Positions 33,001 through 42,039 of a DNA stretch of 64,000 nucleotides are shown here, piece by piece. The notes under the pieces were generated by a model. That model was not told where the DNA came from. It searched no databases and saw only the letters and a program-made list of their open reading frames with translations. The DNA is taken from positions 3,534,001-3,598,000 of the forward strand of contig CAUWAG010000007.1 of NCBI GenBank assembly GCA_963556695.1, given 5' to 3'. Each line of letters opens with the position of its first letter. The stretch's first letter is position 1. The position numbers and the translations under genes are program-made. Source of the stretch: Anthostomella pinea (taxonomy: Eukaryota; Ascomycota; Sordariomycetes; Xylariales; Xylariaceae).

Positions 33001-33239
33001 ACGTCTCGGGCGATCGTTCTCAGATTTGATAGGCATATTCGATGGCGATCTGCGACTTGCCAACTCCGCCCAAGCCGACCAGTGCAGTTCGCGAGGCTGG
33101 CTCGCTGCATAAGCGGTGAACCTGGTCGAGGATTGTGTTTCGTTGGACGAAGTCTCTGTCGCGATTAAAAAGAATGACGGCGGCCGGGTTCGGTGGGGTT
33201 TCTGGTCGCTCTAGGGGTTCTGGGGGCTCTGGTTTGAAC
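30038..33239 (-). pseudogene. NB-ARC - TPR NLR relic with six nonsense codons in one frame
   Basis: After an acceptor at 33240 a single minus-strand frame runs to 30038 without any frameshift. It reads as an NB-ARC domain (P-loop GLGGVGKSQIAIEYAY, then ERSPETWVFWVHASSAPRYE, VLILNNIDA, GSLLITSRNRDVASKL), a winged-helix/linker region (DYSFISIVKDGKTFEMHNLV), and about thirteen 42-residue TPRs (LGPDHPNTLTSMANLASTYR). The stops are TGA 33022, TAA 32890, TAG 32881, TAG 32848, TAA 31693 and TAG 30427. Each is explained by one C-to-T or G-to-A change at an expected Arg, Gln or Trp. No N-terminal effector domain is found upstream (33240-33788). The purely transitional damage in an otherwise open frame points to repeat-induced point mutation (RIP) or deamination rather than slow decay. 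Confidence 0.88.
30060..31690 (-). repeat. About thirteen tandem 126-bp TPR-coding repeats
   Basis: Units with the core GRWEEAEKLEVEVMETRKQK are highly similar in DNA. Two slightly different unit types, ending MEVMEMSKQK or VEVIETRKLK, are interspersed, suggesting repeated block duplication and exchange. Confidence 0.88.
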
Positions 33240-33788
33240 CTAGCGTTAGTGTCGCCTAGATGGGGAGTAGCGGCAACCTACCTAGAGCGTTGTCAGTCAG
33301 AATAAAGCGGGTAGAAAACGTGACCGTTTTTTTCCCTTTTCTCTTTTTGTGATGAATTATGGTAACTTATGGTACAGATGAAAATCTCCTTGGATGTTCC
33401 CCTGAAATATGCGGCTTCCGTCGCTCGCTGTAGCACTGCCAAACTGCTGGCTTATTGCCGATCGCTCCCGCACCGCTTCCGACATGGTGAACCCAGTAGA
33501 CGTCTAATAAGTGGGCCGGTTTATGTCTGGGTTCGACTGTCGCAATTGTCATATAGAGTTTGTAGAGTCTATAGAAAAGCGCCTTTAAAGATAAAATGGT
33601 CTTGTGGGATATAGTAGATTCTCGGCAGCCTTCTGTTAACAATGACCCTATGCGGAGAAAATCACGTGTCCTTAGTACCAGCGAATCAGAGTGCCACCGG
33701 GTTTTGCGGCTGAATATTAATTCTCACGGTCGACATACAAAGACACCCTCCTTGCCCGCGCTTACCATAGCGCATAATCGTCAATTCC
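33240..33788. other. Divergent intergenic region between the NB-ARC-TPR relic and the HeLo-like gene
   Basis: Shared promoter space of ~550 bp. It contains no effector-domain remains for the NLR. Nothing else seen. Confidence 0.4.
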
Positions 33789-34691
33789 ATGGATCCATTA
33801 AGCATCACCGCGAGTGTAATTGCCGTTGCTGGCCTTGCCACGCAGAGCACTCAAGCCGTTTACAAGGTGATCGATGGCTTAGCCGAGGCACCGCAAGCTA
33901 TCGCCAACTCGAAGACCCTTGTCGCAGGGACACAGAAGTCATTGGACACCCTCACAGGAACACTGTCGACAAATCAAGACTTGCAGGCCAGGTTTGGCTC
34001 TGTTTTGCGATCGATTGAACTCAATAAGACGTTAACCTCTACCCAAGAGCTATGTGACAGATTCAGTACGACAATCACAAAATACACGAGCCATTCGACC
34101 GATTCGAGATTCAGTATCCGTAATAGGTGCCTTGTAAACTTGCACGAATCACAGATTGCCCAATTCAACAATGAATTAAGCAGTTGTCAGAGAACTATCT
34201 CCTTGGTTATAGAGACGATCATATTGTACGTCTTACCACTCTTAAATTACAGTTGATCAATACTAATGAGGCTTGCTTATTCCAGGATCGTCTCTCATAA
34301 CACCTCGGACAGTGTTGAAAGGTTAAACATACGGTTCCAAGCCCAGGAACAGGTTCTATCCACCTTAGCTACGGAGCTATCCAATAAGTCCGCTACTCCG
34401 GAAGGAGATACTACTGTGCCAAACACCGTGGGTGGTGACGAACAAGCTAGCCTCCAGCGGTTTGCAACCCTGCAAAAAGCCTGCGAAGCTACTCTGAAAG
34501 CCACTCAAGCAGAGCGGACCGGCCAGAACTTTGGAGACCTGCAGATAAATCAGTCTTTTACTATGCAAGGGATAGTGGGCGAAGCTCAAGAGGGTGTGGA
34601 TCAGTCATTCAGAAAGCTGTTGGCACAAAACAACAGCAGGGGATTCCAAGGGCAGATAGATGCGGCTTCCTTCGCTCGCATGTTTGGATGA
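33789..34691 (+). CDS. HeLo-like domain protein (fungal STAND N-terminal domain family), intact
   Basis: Two exons, 33789-34225 and 34286-34691, joined by a 60-nt intron with GTACGT donor, TACTAAT branch site and TTCCAG acceptor; the result is 280 residues. The N-terminus MDPLSITASVIAVAGLATQS is the hallmark of HeLo-like/fungal N-terminal STAND domains, helical bundles related to the pore-forming HeLo domain of HET-S. A helical region follows, and a C-terminal polar segment (NFGDLQINQSF, QGIVGEAQEGVDQSF, GFQGQIDAASFARMFG) that is common in free-standing members. It is transcribed divergently from the NB-ARC-TPR relic. By analogy with HET-S/NWD2-type pairs it could be a membrane-acting effector partnered with an NLR; that is inference. 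No stop codons or frame breaks. Confidence 0.8.
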
Positions 34692-35294
34692 CGTGGGATT
34701 GTTGCACAGGGAGGTAGCAATAGAGGTGGGAGGATGGAAAAAACGCTCGGGATACTGTCACTATCAGAAAGAAATAGATGTAGAGATTGCAAATCTTGCC
34801 CAGCAAGCTGAGAGAAATGACGAGAACTCCGGGAAAGCAAGTATGGGAGTCGTGTAGACCCCGAACCATAGCATCTGTTCAAGGGATACATATGCAGCAT
34901 TAGCAGCAACCAAACGCAAATTAAACCGCCATAAACCTCCATTTGTATCAAATGTTTCGAAGTATCAATATGAAGTAAGCATTGTGTGTTTAGACCATGA
35001 CCAAGCCGTCGAGTCAGTTAATAAGAGGTAAAAGGGTTGTCGCCTAGTGGCGTTGATGCAGTATTTTTGTGCTATTTACATGGAAGGGTTCGGCAACGCG
35101 TACTATGTAAGCATTTCTTTGATTGGTGTACCTTTCGCGACTTGGGCCTTGACGGCTTGATGCACTTGTGGTGCCCGTGACATGATCGGGGTTTGGCTCG
35201 ACGGCGACTACCGGGCCTCCCTTCACGCCTGACAGATAGACAGGCCTACGAGTCTTTGACTGCATGCTCTACTAGGTAATAACCATGGCCGATA
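34692..35294. other. Intergenic region, ~600 bp
   Basis: 3' flank of the HeLo-like gene. No gene seen. Confidence 0.4.
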
Positions 35295-35299
35295 GCAAC

Positions 35300-35505
35300 T
35301 GTCGGAACAGGCTTGACCGATCAATCATAATACTCGAGTATGGGTCAAAGTTCATGATGTTGTTGATGGGTTGGATTGGGAGGTTTAGCTGGACCTGAAG
35401 GTCTGGCTAAGTGACCTCGCAATCCGGTATCTAATCACTTATCTAATCATACATGTGGGTCCTAGTATAGATGGTTTGCAGGCTGGAATCGCATGGATCC
35501 AACAG
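35300..35505 (+). mobile_element. Solo LTR (206 bp) with 5-bp target duplication GCAAC
   Basis: The segment begins TGTCGGAACAGG and ends GGATCCAACA, giving the TG..CA ends of a retrotransposon LTR, and is flanked by GCAAC on both sides (35295-35299 and 35506-35510). A related copy in the opposite orientation lies at 43613-43816, also with its own 5-bp duplication. No internal retrotransposon sequence is present, so it is a solo LTR left by recombination. Confidence 0.85.
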
Positions 35506-35510
35506 CAACA

Positions 35511-36192
35511 CTAGTATGGCGATATTTGCGGATACTGTCTTGGATGTTCTTACCTACATCACAGCTGCGTGAAGAGACTGTCCAAAGTAGCGAGGCACAA
35601 GGGCAACGTATGAGTGGTGATGAGGTAGGAACACCGTTAGGGGCAAGGCTGGACCTTGTCGGGTTACGGATCTCGGTGTACAAGACCGTAGCTACCCCGT
35701 GCCGTCCAGCCTCTGTCACGTATCGATCGAGATACCTGAACTGGAGGATCTGTAGACGGGACGCTTGATGCGGGACTCCTTTAGAATAAGCGAAGGACGC
35801 TGACATGTGTGAATACTAGGACGTATCCCGACGGGCGGCCAGGAAAACAAGGCAACTTGCCTGCGTTGTACCATGCGCCGCCATGACACTCCATTAAGAG
35901 TCACTCTCCTGGATATGTACCACAGAACTCGGAAGATGATTCTGCTACGAAGTAGACCAATCCAATATACCAGACAAGATAGCGGATGCCCCATCAAGAC
36001 CCGAGTCCCGCAGCCAACCTGCTCGATGTCGCTAAGAAAACATCATTAAATCAACCTAAACCATGAGCTAAATCCGCAACTTATCTAAACCGCAACCCAG
36101 TATAGCCACGCCGCGATGTCTTGTAGCAAGGGTTCACTATAGACAGAGTTCACATCAAGTTGACATGTTCCTAGACATTTTGCCATCGTCCT
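35511..36192. other. Intergenic region, ~680 bp
   Basis: No supported gene. Possibly the 3' flank of the DUF3435 relic. Confidence 0.4.
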
Positions 36193-37650
36193 TCATCCTC
36201 GGCAGGCCTCCACGTCTGGGAGACTTTCTGACGGAGAGTCTTTCCCGTCTTTCCCGTCTTTCCCGTCCATCTCGTCCCACGGGACCCACGATGACCCGAT
36301 CACTTTCCAGACCTCAGTACATGATAAAGATCGTCCGCGACTGGCAGGAACAGGCTTTTTGAGGAGATACAAGTCCTGCGTAGTCTGCACGCAAGCGCCT
36401 GGGGTCCCGTTGCTGCTTACATTCGAGGCGCAGAAATTGGCCAACACGCGTCGCTGGCGTCTGCACATCCGCCGGCGCCCGAGCGAGATCATCCGTCGAC
36501 AGTCCATCGCCTCGCCTCCTATCGGCCGCTATGAAATATTCCTGGCGGAGCTGCTCCACACGCAGTTTAGATAGCGACTTGATGATGCTAGATATTTGAT
36601 GTCCAATATTGGTTCGAGTAGCGGAGTTGACGGTTCTGTGAAGCTTCTAACGCAGTTCTCAGATGTCCTTTCGCTGCTCGAATTCGGCCATATCTTCCGC
36701 AGTTGGGTTAACATGGGCCCGCTCATCGCGAGTGAGAGATGCATTACGCAGAACGTGGATTAACTTCTCGTCGCCATTGCTGCCACCGAGGCTTCCAAAA
36801 AGGATCCCTGCTATATCTTCTTTCAGGCGTTGAGGCTGGTAGCTCCGTTGGAACATGGTCGAAGAGTGCAACAAGGTGTAGTCACGTAGGGAGGGCTCGA
36901 GTGCACCTGAATCTCGTTAGTAAAAAGACGCGCCAGGTCAGTCTCATTACGTACTGTTCAACCTCCCGGCAGCACCGACACGCATCATATAAGGCTCTGT
37001 ACTGTCGCATTCCAGAGACGAGACAGATACGACTCCATATCTTATTCAGCTTCTCTTGTGTTAATAAAATGGCTGGTATCTTCCCCATATCCTGTTTGAG
37101 CGGCAGATTTAGATAGCCGATACCCGGTTCCAGACGTGGCCTGTCACGCAGCTCGTCAAGAGTCCGGTACTCCGCCTCGAAAGCATCATCGGCTAGGGCG
37201 CGACCAACAAGGAGGCTCAAGAGGCAAAAGGTGTGGGCTGGAACAACGCTAATGCAGAACGCAACCCTATCGTGCAGAGAGGTTAGCCCACCGCAGGTCT
37301 TGGGGGGGGGGGGGGGGGGGGGGGGGGGAGGCTTACTTTTCATCCTGATTGCGTTGTATCGTGTCCTTCTTGCGCCTGTTCTGAAAGATCAAAATATGAG
37401 CGACCAGTTTCAGAGCCGCCGGGTTATGGGGATCTCGTGCCAATCCGAATTGGACCTGTTCGTAAGGCAACCTAAGCACCGAGCCGTTTCGAAAGCCAGC
37501 GAGGCCAGTCACCAAGAAATATGTGTGGAAGGCGATTCGCTTGGTGGGCGTAAGACGGATATCGGCAGCACGGGTCCAGAGCGTGTCGAGAAACAGGGCG
37601 ATGTCATCAGGTCAGAACTTCTACGGTCCCGACTCGAGACGCCGCTTTGG
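36193..37650 (-). pseudogene. DUF3435 tyrosine-recombinase-like relic (Starship-captain superfamily)
   Basis: Minus-strand blocks in order: DDIALFLDTLWTRAADI (near 37600), YFLVTGLAGFRNGSVLRLPY, then an intron at 37336-37267 that contains a 27-base C run, then VAFCISVVPAHTFCLLSLL, ADDAFEAEYRTLDELRDRP, RLEPGIGYLNLPLKQDMGKI, and after a gap GILFGSLGGSNGDEKLIHVL, RNASLTRDERAHVNPTAEDM and EQLRQEYFIAADRR. These match my memory of the DUF3435 family. The frame shifts several times, the region around the catalytic residues is lost or unreadable, and upstream sequence has stops, so it is a dead copy. The C-terminal part ends in a 9-bp microsatellite encoding DGK repeats (near 36240). DUF3435 proteins head the giant Starship elements of ascomycetes; whether this copy did is unknown. 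Confidence 0.7.
37302..37328 (+). repeat. 27-base poly-G homopolymer
   Basis: A run of 27 G on the plus strand (poly-C in the sense of the DUF3435 relic) lies inside its inferred 70-nt intron. Homopolymers of this length are unstable and hard to sequence, so the exact length may be an assembly estimate. Confidence 0.9.
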
Positions 37651-38022
37651 AAGGCAGAGGCAGGAAAGATTGTCTGTCACGCATTTCTAAAGCACATTGA
37701 CATCAATCCCGACGAGTATGTGATGACCTCATACCGTAAAGACCGGAAGTGCTGACGTCCATCAGCTACACGTCACAGTGCGACGCCTTGCTCTCTCTAC
37801 TGGAATACGTCTACTCTCACTTCAGCGAAACTTACGTCCTGTCGTTTTTTGCCTAGCAGCCACAGGTTTCACGAATGGTTGAGACGTGCCTGTCAGCATC
37901 TCTGTTTTGCCATGGCCTGTTCCTTAGTGTTATTGTCGATATCAGCATCGTTGCGGGAAGAACGAAGAAAATAAGCATACATCTAGTTCCAACCAAAGCG
38001 GGTACAGTCGCCACTATATCTC

Positions 38023-38784
38023 TTAGAAACCTGCAACACACCGGGTAGTCCATCCAGAACGAGAAGCACAGAGACGTCGCCACGCGGCGAGGACAGAAAG
38101 CAGTGCTTGGAGTAGGTTGCGCAGCTGTTCGCCAGACAGTGAAAGGTTTTCGTCGTCCTCCTGAACCCGCCAGGTCTGGCGCTCGAGACCGGCGAGGCGG
38201 CATTGAATTCGTGTGGCCCAACCTGCTTTATCTAGACGACGTGTTGCAGCGAGTGCCATGATGGTATCCAGGCTTTTATTCTGCTTCTTGACAGCCAATA
38301 GTAACTTTGCTTAAATCGGGGGACCAGCGTTGATGTGGAGGCCGTTACGAAACGCAGTCGAAGCAACTTGGATGGCTCGTAAGCTGTCGTCTACTAAGAG
38401 ACTCTCGCAATCGTGGACTCGTTCGTCCCAGGGGCCAACACAATGTTCGTGGTCGAAGTATAGGAAGAGGCCATTGCTAACACTTCCTCCCGCAATCTCG
38501 ATTTCAGCGGTAACACTGAACGGAAGCGCAACGTCGAGTTTGTTGTACAGATCGAAGGTCTGCAACTGTTGGGGGCTGGAATCCAATTAGTCATGAGAGT
38601 AGCTGCCACGGACGTCACGACATACAAAAAGGCCCCCCAAGAACAAACTGATCTAGAGCTTGTTCTGTTCTGCGCAATTCACCCAGATGAACTGGCCGGC
38701 AAGGGCATGGTCCTTCGCGCATCCAGGGCAGCGGGCCAATGCTGCGACATTGACTTGTGCAACTCGGTGGTTCGCGGCGCTCAT
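38023..38784 (-). pseudogene. Small CxxC-family protein of unknown function, copy 2 (three internal stops)
   Basis: One minus-strand frame from ATG 38784 to the stop at 38023 (about 253 codons) carries internal TAG 38655, TAA 38589 and TAA 38313. It reads VNVAALARCPGCAKDHALAG with a CxxC pair, then FLYFDHEHCVGPWDERVHD, then LRAIQVASTAFRNGL, then LDTIMALAATRRLDKAGWA and a C-terminal helical tail (GEQLRNLLQALLSVLAAW). Each block aligns by eye with the plus-strand copy at 4154-4603. I do not recognise the family in named databases. All stops keep one frame, again indicating point transitions rather than indels. It sits between two DUF3435 relics, so it may be element cargo. Confidence 0.6.
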
Positions 38785-39214
38785 GATGGAATATGCGCGA
38801 TATTGGATCGGTGAGACAGACGGCGTTGAATCGGTGCAGAAGGCGGTGTCGAGTGTGCTGGTAGCTGGTCGGTATGACGTACGAAGACGAAGATATGGAT
38901 GATAGAAGGCATGTGAGGAGGATGTACTTTATCGGAAAGTATACCTACTAGGCAGTATCCAGCCGAGGACTCTAAAGGATACGAGAGGGACAGCTACATG
39001 CGTAAAGGCAATCACATGCAAGAGTGATAGCACGCAACTCGAGTTGGTTGTATGTGGAAAAAGATGTAGTTGACCGAGACTGCGGCGGAATGTCGACCAA
39101 GAGAATTGGTCCCGCACTAGCTTAAGCATAGAGCAGATAAAGCATAGGCCACTCCCATTAAGTCGGTGTCGCCAGTTACCTAAACCCCGCCCCATATCCC
39201 TACAGCTCACCGCC
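38785..39214. other. Intergenic region, ~430 bp
   Basis: Promoter side of the CxxC relic. Nothing else seen. Confidence 0.4.
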
Positions 39215-39510
39215 TGCTTTTTTCTCTTACCGCCTACCCATTTTGCTCACCGCCTGCTTGTTTATCTCACTGCCTGCCCTCTTACTTACCGCTTGCTCAG
39301 CTCATTCACCGCCTAACTGTTTTGCTTACCGCCTACTAAATTTGTCTACCCCCACCCACCTGATTCCAAGGCGGTGTCCGATTTAAGCAGGCGGTGTCCG
39401 AGTTAAGCAGGCGGTGTCTGGAACAGGCATGCGGTGCGCGGTATCTGGATTGAACAGGCGTCTTGATCGGGTAGGCGGTGTCGGACGAGGCAGGTCAGGT
39501 AGACCGAGCT
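39215..39510. repeat. Two opposed arrays of ~20-bp CCGCC/GGCGG units
   Basis: Left half: seven units of about 20 bp with the core (C/T)TACCGCCT(A/G)C followed by a T-rich spacer (39215-39345). Right half, after ~25 bp: four to five units of the opposite strand core AGGCGGTGTCCGA..TTAAGC, also ~20 bp apart (39370-39510). The arrangement is a dyad of direct-repeat arrays. It lies just 3' of the DUF3435/C2H2 relic, on its downstream side. No coding potential. Confidence 0.75.
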
Positions 39511-39723
39511 ATCAGCATACAGATACAAAACACAGGATTAACAAAGAACCTGGCACATACATATTAAAATATATTTATAAAACCGTTCTATAGGACTATA
39601 TCTAGTAAAAGCACTTCGATTAATAAATTCAAGTTATTATCCGCTGTTTCTAAGACCCCATATCACCTCTATGTCCCCATTACCTATTTCCCAGCTTTAC
39701 TACACTTGGATACATGAAAGGCC
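39511..39723. other. AT-richer spacer
   Basis: 3' flank of the DUF3435/C2H2 relic. Nothing seen. Confidence 0.3.
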
Positions 39724-41795
39724 CTATGACACAGTGCCGTGAACCCGCAAGGCATGGTTTTGTAGATGTATCTTAGAAGACAGTGTGAAATCGCAGACTT
39801 CACATTCTAGTATCGAATCTTGCGCCAAAAGGGATAAATGTTTCCGTTTAAAGTGCTTCGTCAGATCTCCGGGGGTGTAGTATTCATACGTGAGATCTTC
39901 TACACGAGGGTCATCAGGCTCCAGAGGGAGCGCGGCTACAATGCATAGGAAGCATCTCCTAGGTCTTTCTTTGTTATTGTGGACAAATACAGACAGTCTA
40001 GTAATAGACACGGGGTTATCCTTTGGGGCCCATGCGTAGGTTTAGATCGTGCTTCTTTGGTCGGCAAGGTGAATTTGCGATGTGAAGTTCGTCCTTCCTT
40101 AACGCTAGAATAGGTAATGATTGCATTGATGGCATCATCCCTTGGTCAATATTGGCCTTTGAGAGTAGGGTCGACAGGCGCAGTCAGGGCCGTGACTAGT
40201 TGTTTCTGCGCTGGAAGTTGCGGACAATGGGTTATGTCCACCGGTACGGGCTTGGTGAATGCGACGCCCTGCAATTGGTGTTCGATGTCATCTATAGCCT
40301 GCTCGTCTGTCCAGTCTTCTTGGATCTTTTGGAGGAGCAACCTCTTCAGCCTCTGCTTTAGATTTCGAAGTTCCCATTGCGCGTCGATCTGCTGTTTCGT
40401 CCCTAGTTGTAGGTTCTTAAGTTGTCTTGTAAGCCGCCTCACGTTGGGATCTGTATTAACGGACGCCGCTTGCTCAGGAGTAAGATCTGCTGGATGCCGC
40501 TTGCTCATCGAATGACCGATACTGCAAGATTGTTTCAATAGTGCTTGTTGCGGCTTCTGGCCGCGAAGGATTCCCCATAGGTCTGCGCAAACAGCGCGAC
40601 CGAGGTAATGCTTTTGGAAAGGGATCGAGTTGGCGTGGTCTAGCGCCAGGTTACGGAGTGCTTCACTAACGTCCGCTGCATTGAAACGTCAGCACAAAAG
40701 ATTCCTTGGAAGTACAGGTAGAACGTACGGCTCTGGTCCAATTCATTGCCTGCATTATAGCGCAATGAATATGCGATGGTTGGGTATTGAAGGCCTAGAA
40801 TCTCTCCAATCCTTTTAATCCATCCCGACATCATGCCATAGGTGATGGGTTCTGCCGGTGATATCTGCAGCCCGATAGAGGTTGTAATGGCTCGGCGGAA
40901 TATGCATACGCCTTTGAGGTCGTCTCTGAGTGGCAAAGGCAACTCATTCTTGCCGGGGTGGATATCAAGATCGTCTAGATGGCAAAGAGAGACAAGGCTA
41001 GGAGCCCGGAAAGCTTGATGTTGGAACAAGATGCCAAGGAGGAAGACATGAGGGCTAAGAAGCAAAAATGGATCAAACATGGTTTCAGGGATCGTGAAGG
41101 TCTTACTAAAACACCCGTGGTATCAATATCAAAGAGCCTTGATTTGCTAGGATAAAACACTTACGCATCTTTTGTCCCAAGGTACGTCTTAGTAAACTCG
41201 AGAGTAAACTTGATCAAAAGCTTGTGTGGCCCGCCGTCGGGGTCTCTCGCTAATACAACCCGGATGTCTCCAAATCGGAGCCGCAAGATGGATTGCGGGC
41301 GCGAGCCGGCAGGTGCCAGGAAGAGAAGATATAAAACGGTAAGAATCCGGAGCTCCCCGAGGTCAAACGACTTCCTTGTCGTGCTCAGTGTCGTCTCAAT
41401 CTGCGCTTTGAGGTCGTCAATGGTCATAGAGCGGTTTTCCCTCTTTTGGTCGCTCAATTTGTGTTTCTTTGCTAGTGATCTTAAGACCTAAAAGTAAATA
41501 TTAAAGATAGGTCTTCGGTAGGTTATCAAATGCCTATTTACCTTATGCATGTTGCGATTCAATTTCGGATCAAGCTTCGCACCCATAGCCGTCTCATACA
41601 CAAGACGAAAGACCTTCCAATTTGTTCCTAGTGAACTGCTCTTCTTCGTTCCCCTTTTTTTCTGTCCATTCTTGCCAACCATTTGGTTCAAGGACCAATC
41701 GAAAAAGTTGTAGAGGAGACGGATATCAATAGACTCGAAGCAAGTCTGGGGATCCCGTCCCACTACGCCGGTGCAGAACCTGCCAGAAAAATATC
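39724..41795 (-). pseudogene. DUF3435 recombinase-like protein with C-terminal C2H2 fingers, damaged
   Basis: Minus-strand exons: VVGRDPQTCFESIDIRLLY..NRNMHK (41795-41537), a 60-75 nt intron, VLRSLAKKHKLSDQKRENRS..TKDA (to ~41160), an intron, KTFTIPETMFDPFLLLSPHV..NAGNELDQS (to ~40745), an intron, then DVSEALRNLALDHANS, FQKHYLGRAVCADLWGILRG and a coiled basic region. The SLRYNAGNELD Arg segment and the Tyr in FQKHYLGR are candidate recombinase residues. The tail has two zinc-finger-like units (CFLC..HFKRKH and CEVCDFTLSSKIHLQNHALR). The family, often called FluG-domain protein, is DUF3435. Damage: TGA at 40148-40146 and a frameshift near 40020, both before the fingers; the N-terminal half is missing upstream of 41795 where AT-rich DNA begins. 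The recombinase-like core remains open. Confidence 0.72.
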
Positions 41796-42039
41796 GTTAG
41801 CATGAGAAGAAATAAAGCACTAGAATGATTTACGTCCGATCGCTCAATTATATGTGTTACAAGAGAGGAGTGGCTATGCAGGAAGACGAACAAAAGTAGA
41901 AAAAAATGAACGGTGGCCTTTATATGCTCCAGACCCGGCTGTACATAACATCAACCCTGCCCTAAAACAGTATCCTTATACACCTACTTTGTGGAATCAC
42001 CGCCATCACCTTACTTCAGCATTCAGCTACCTTAACCCT

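Noticed and set aside
4892..33239. A genetic code with TGA read as an amino acid
   Set aside because: TAA and TAG occur equally in the other relics, and the intact CYP51A and SesB-like genes end with TGA at their normal C-termini.
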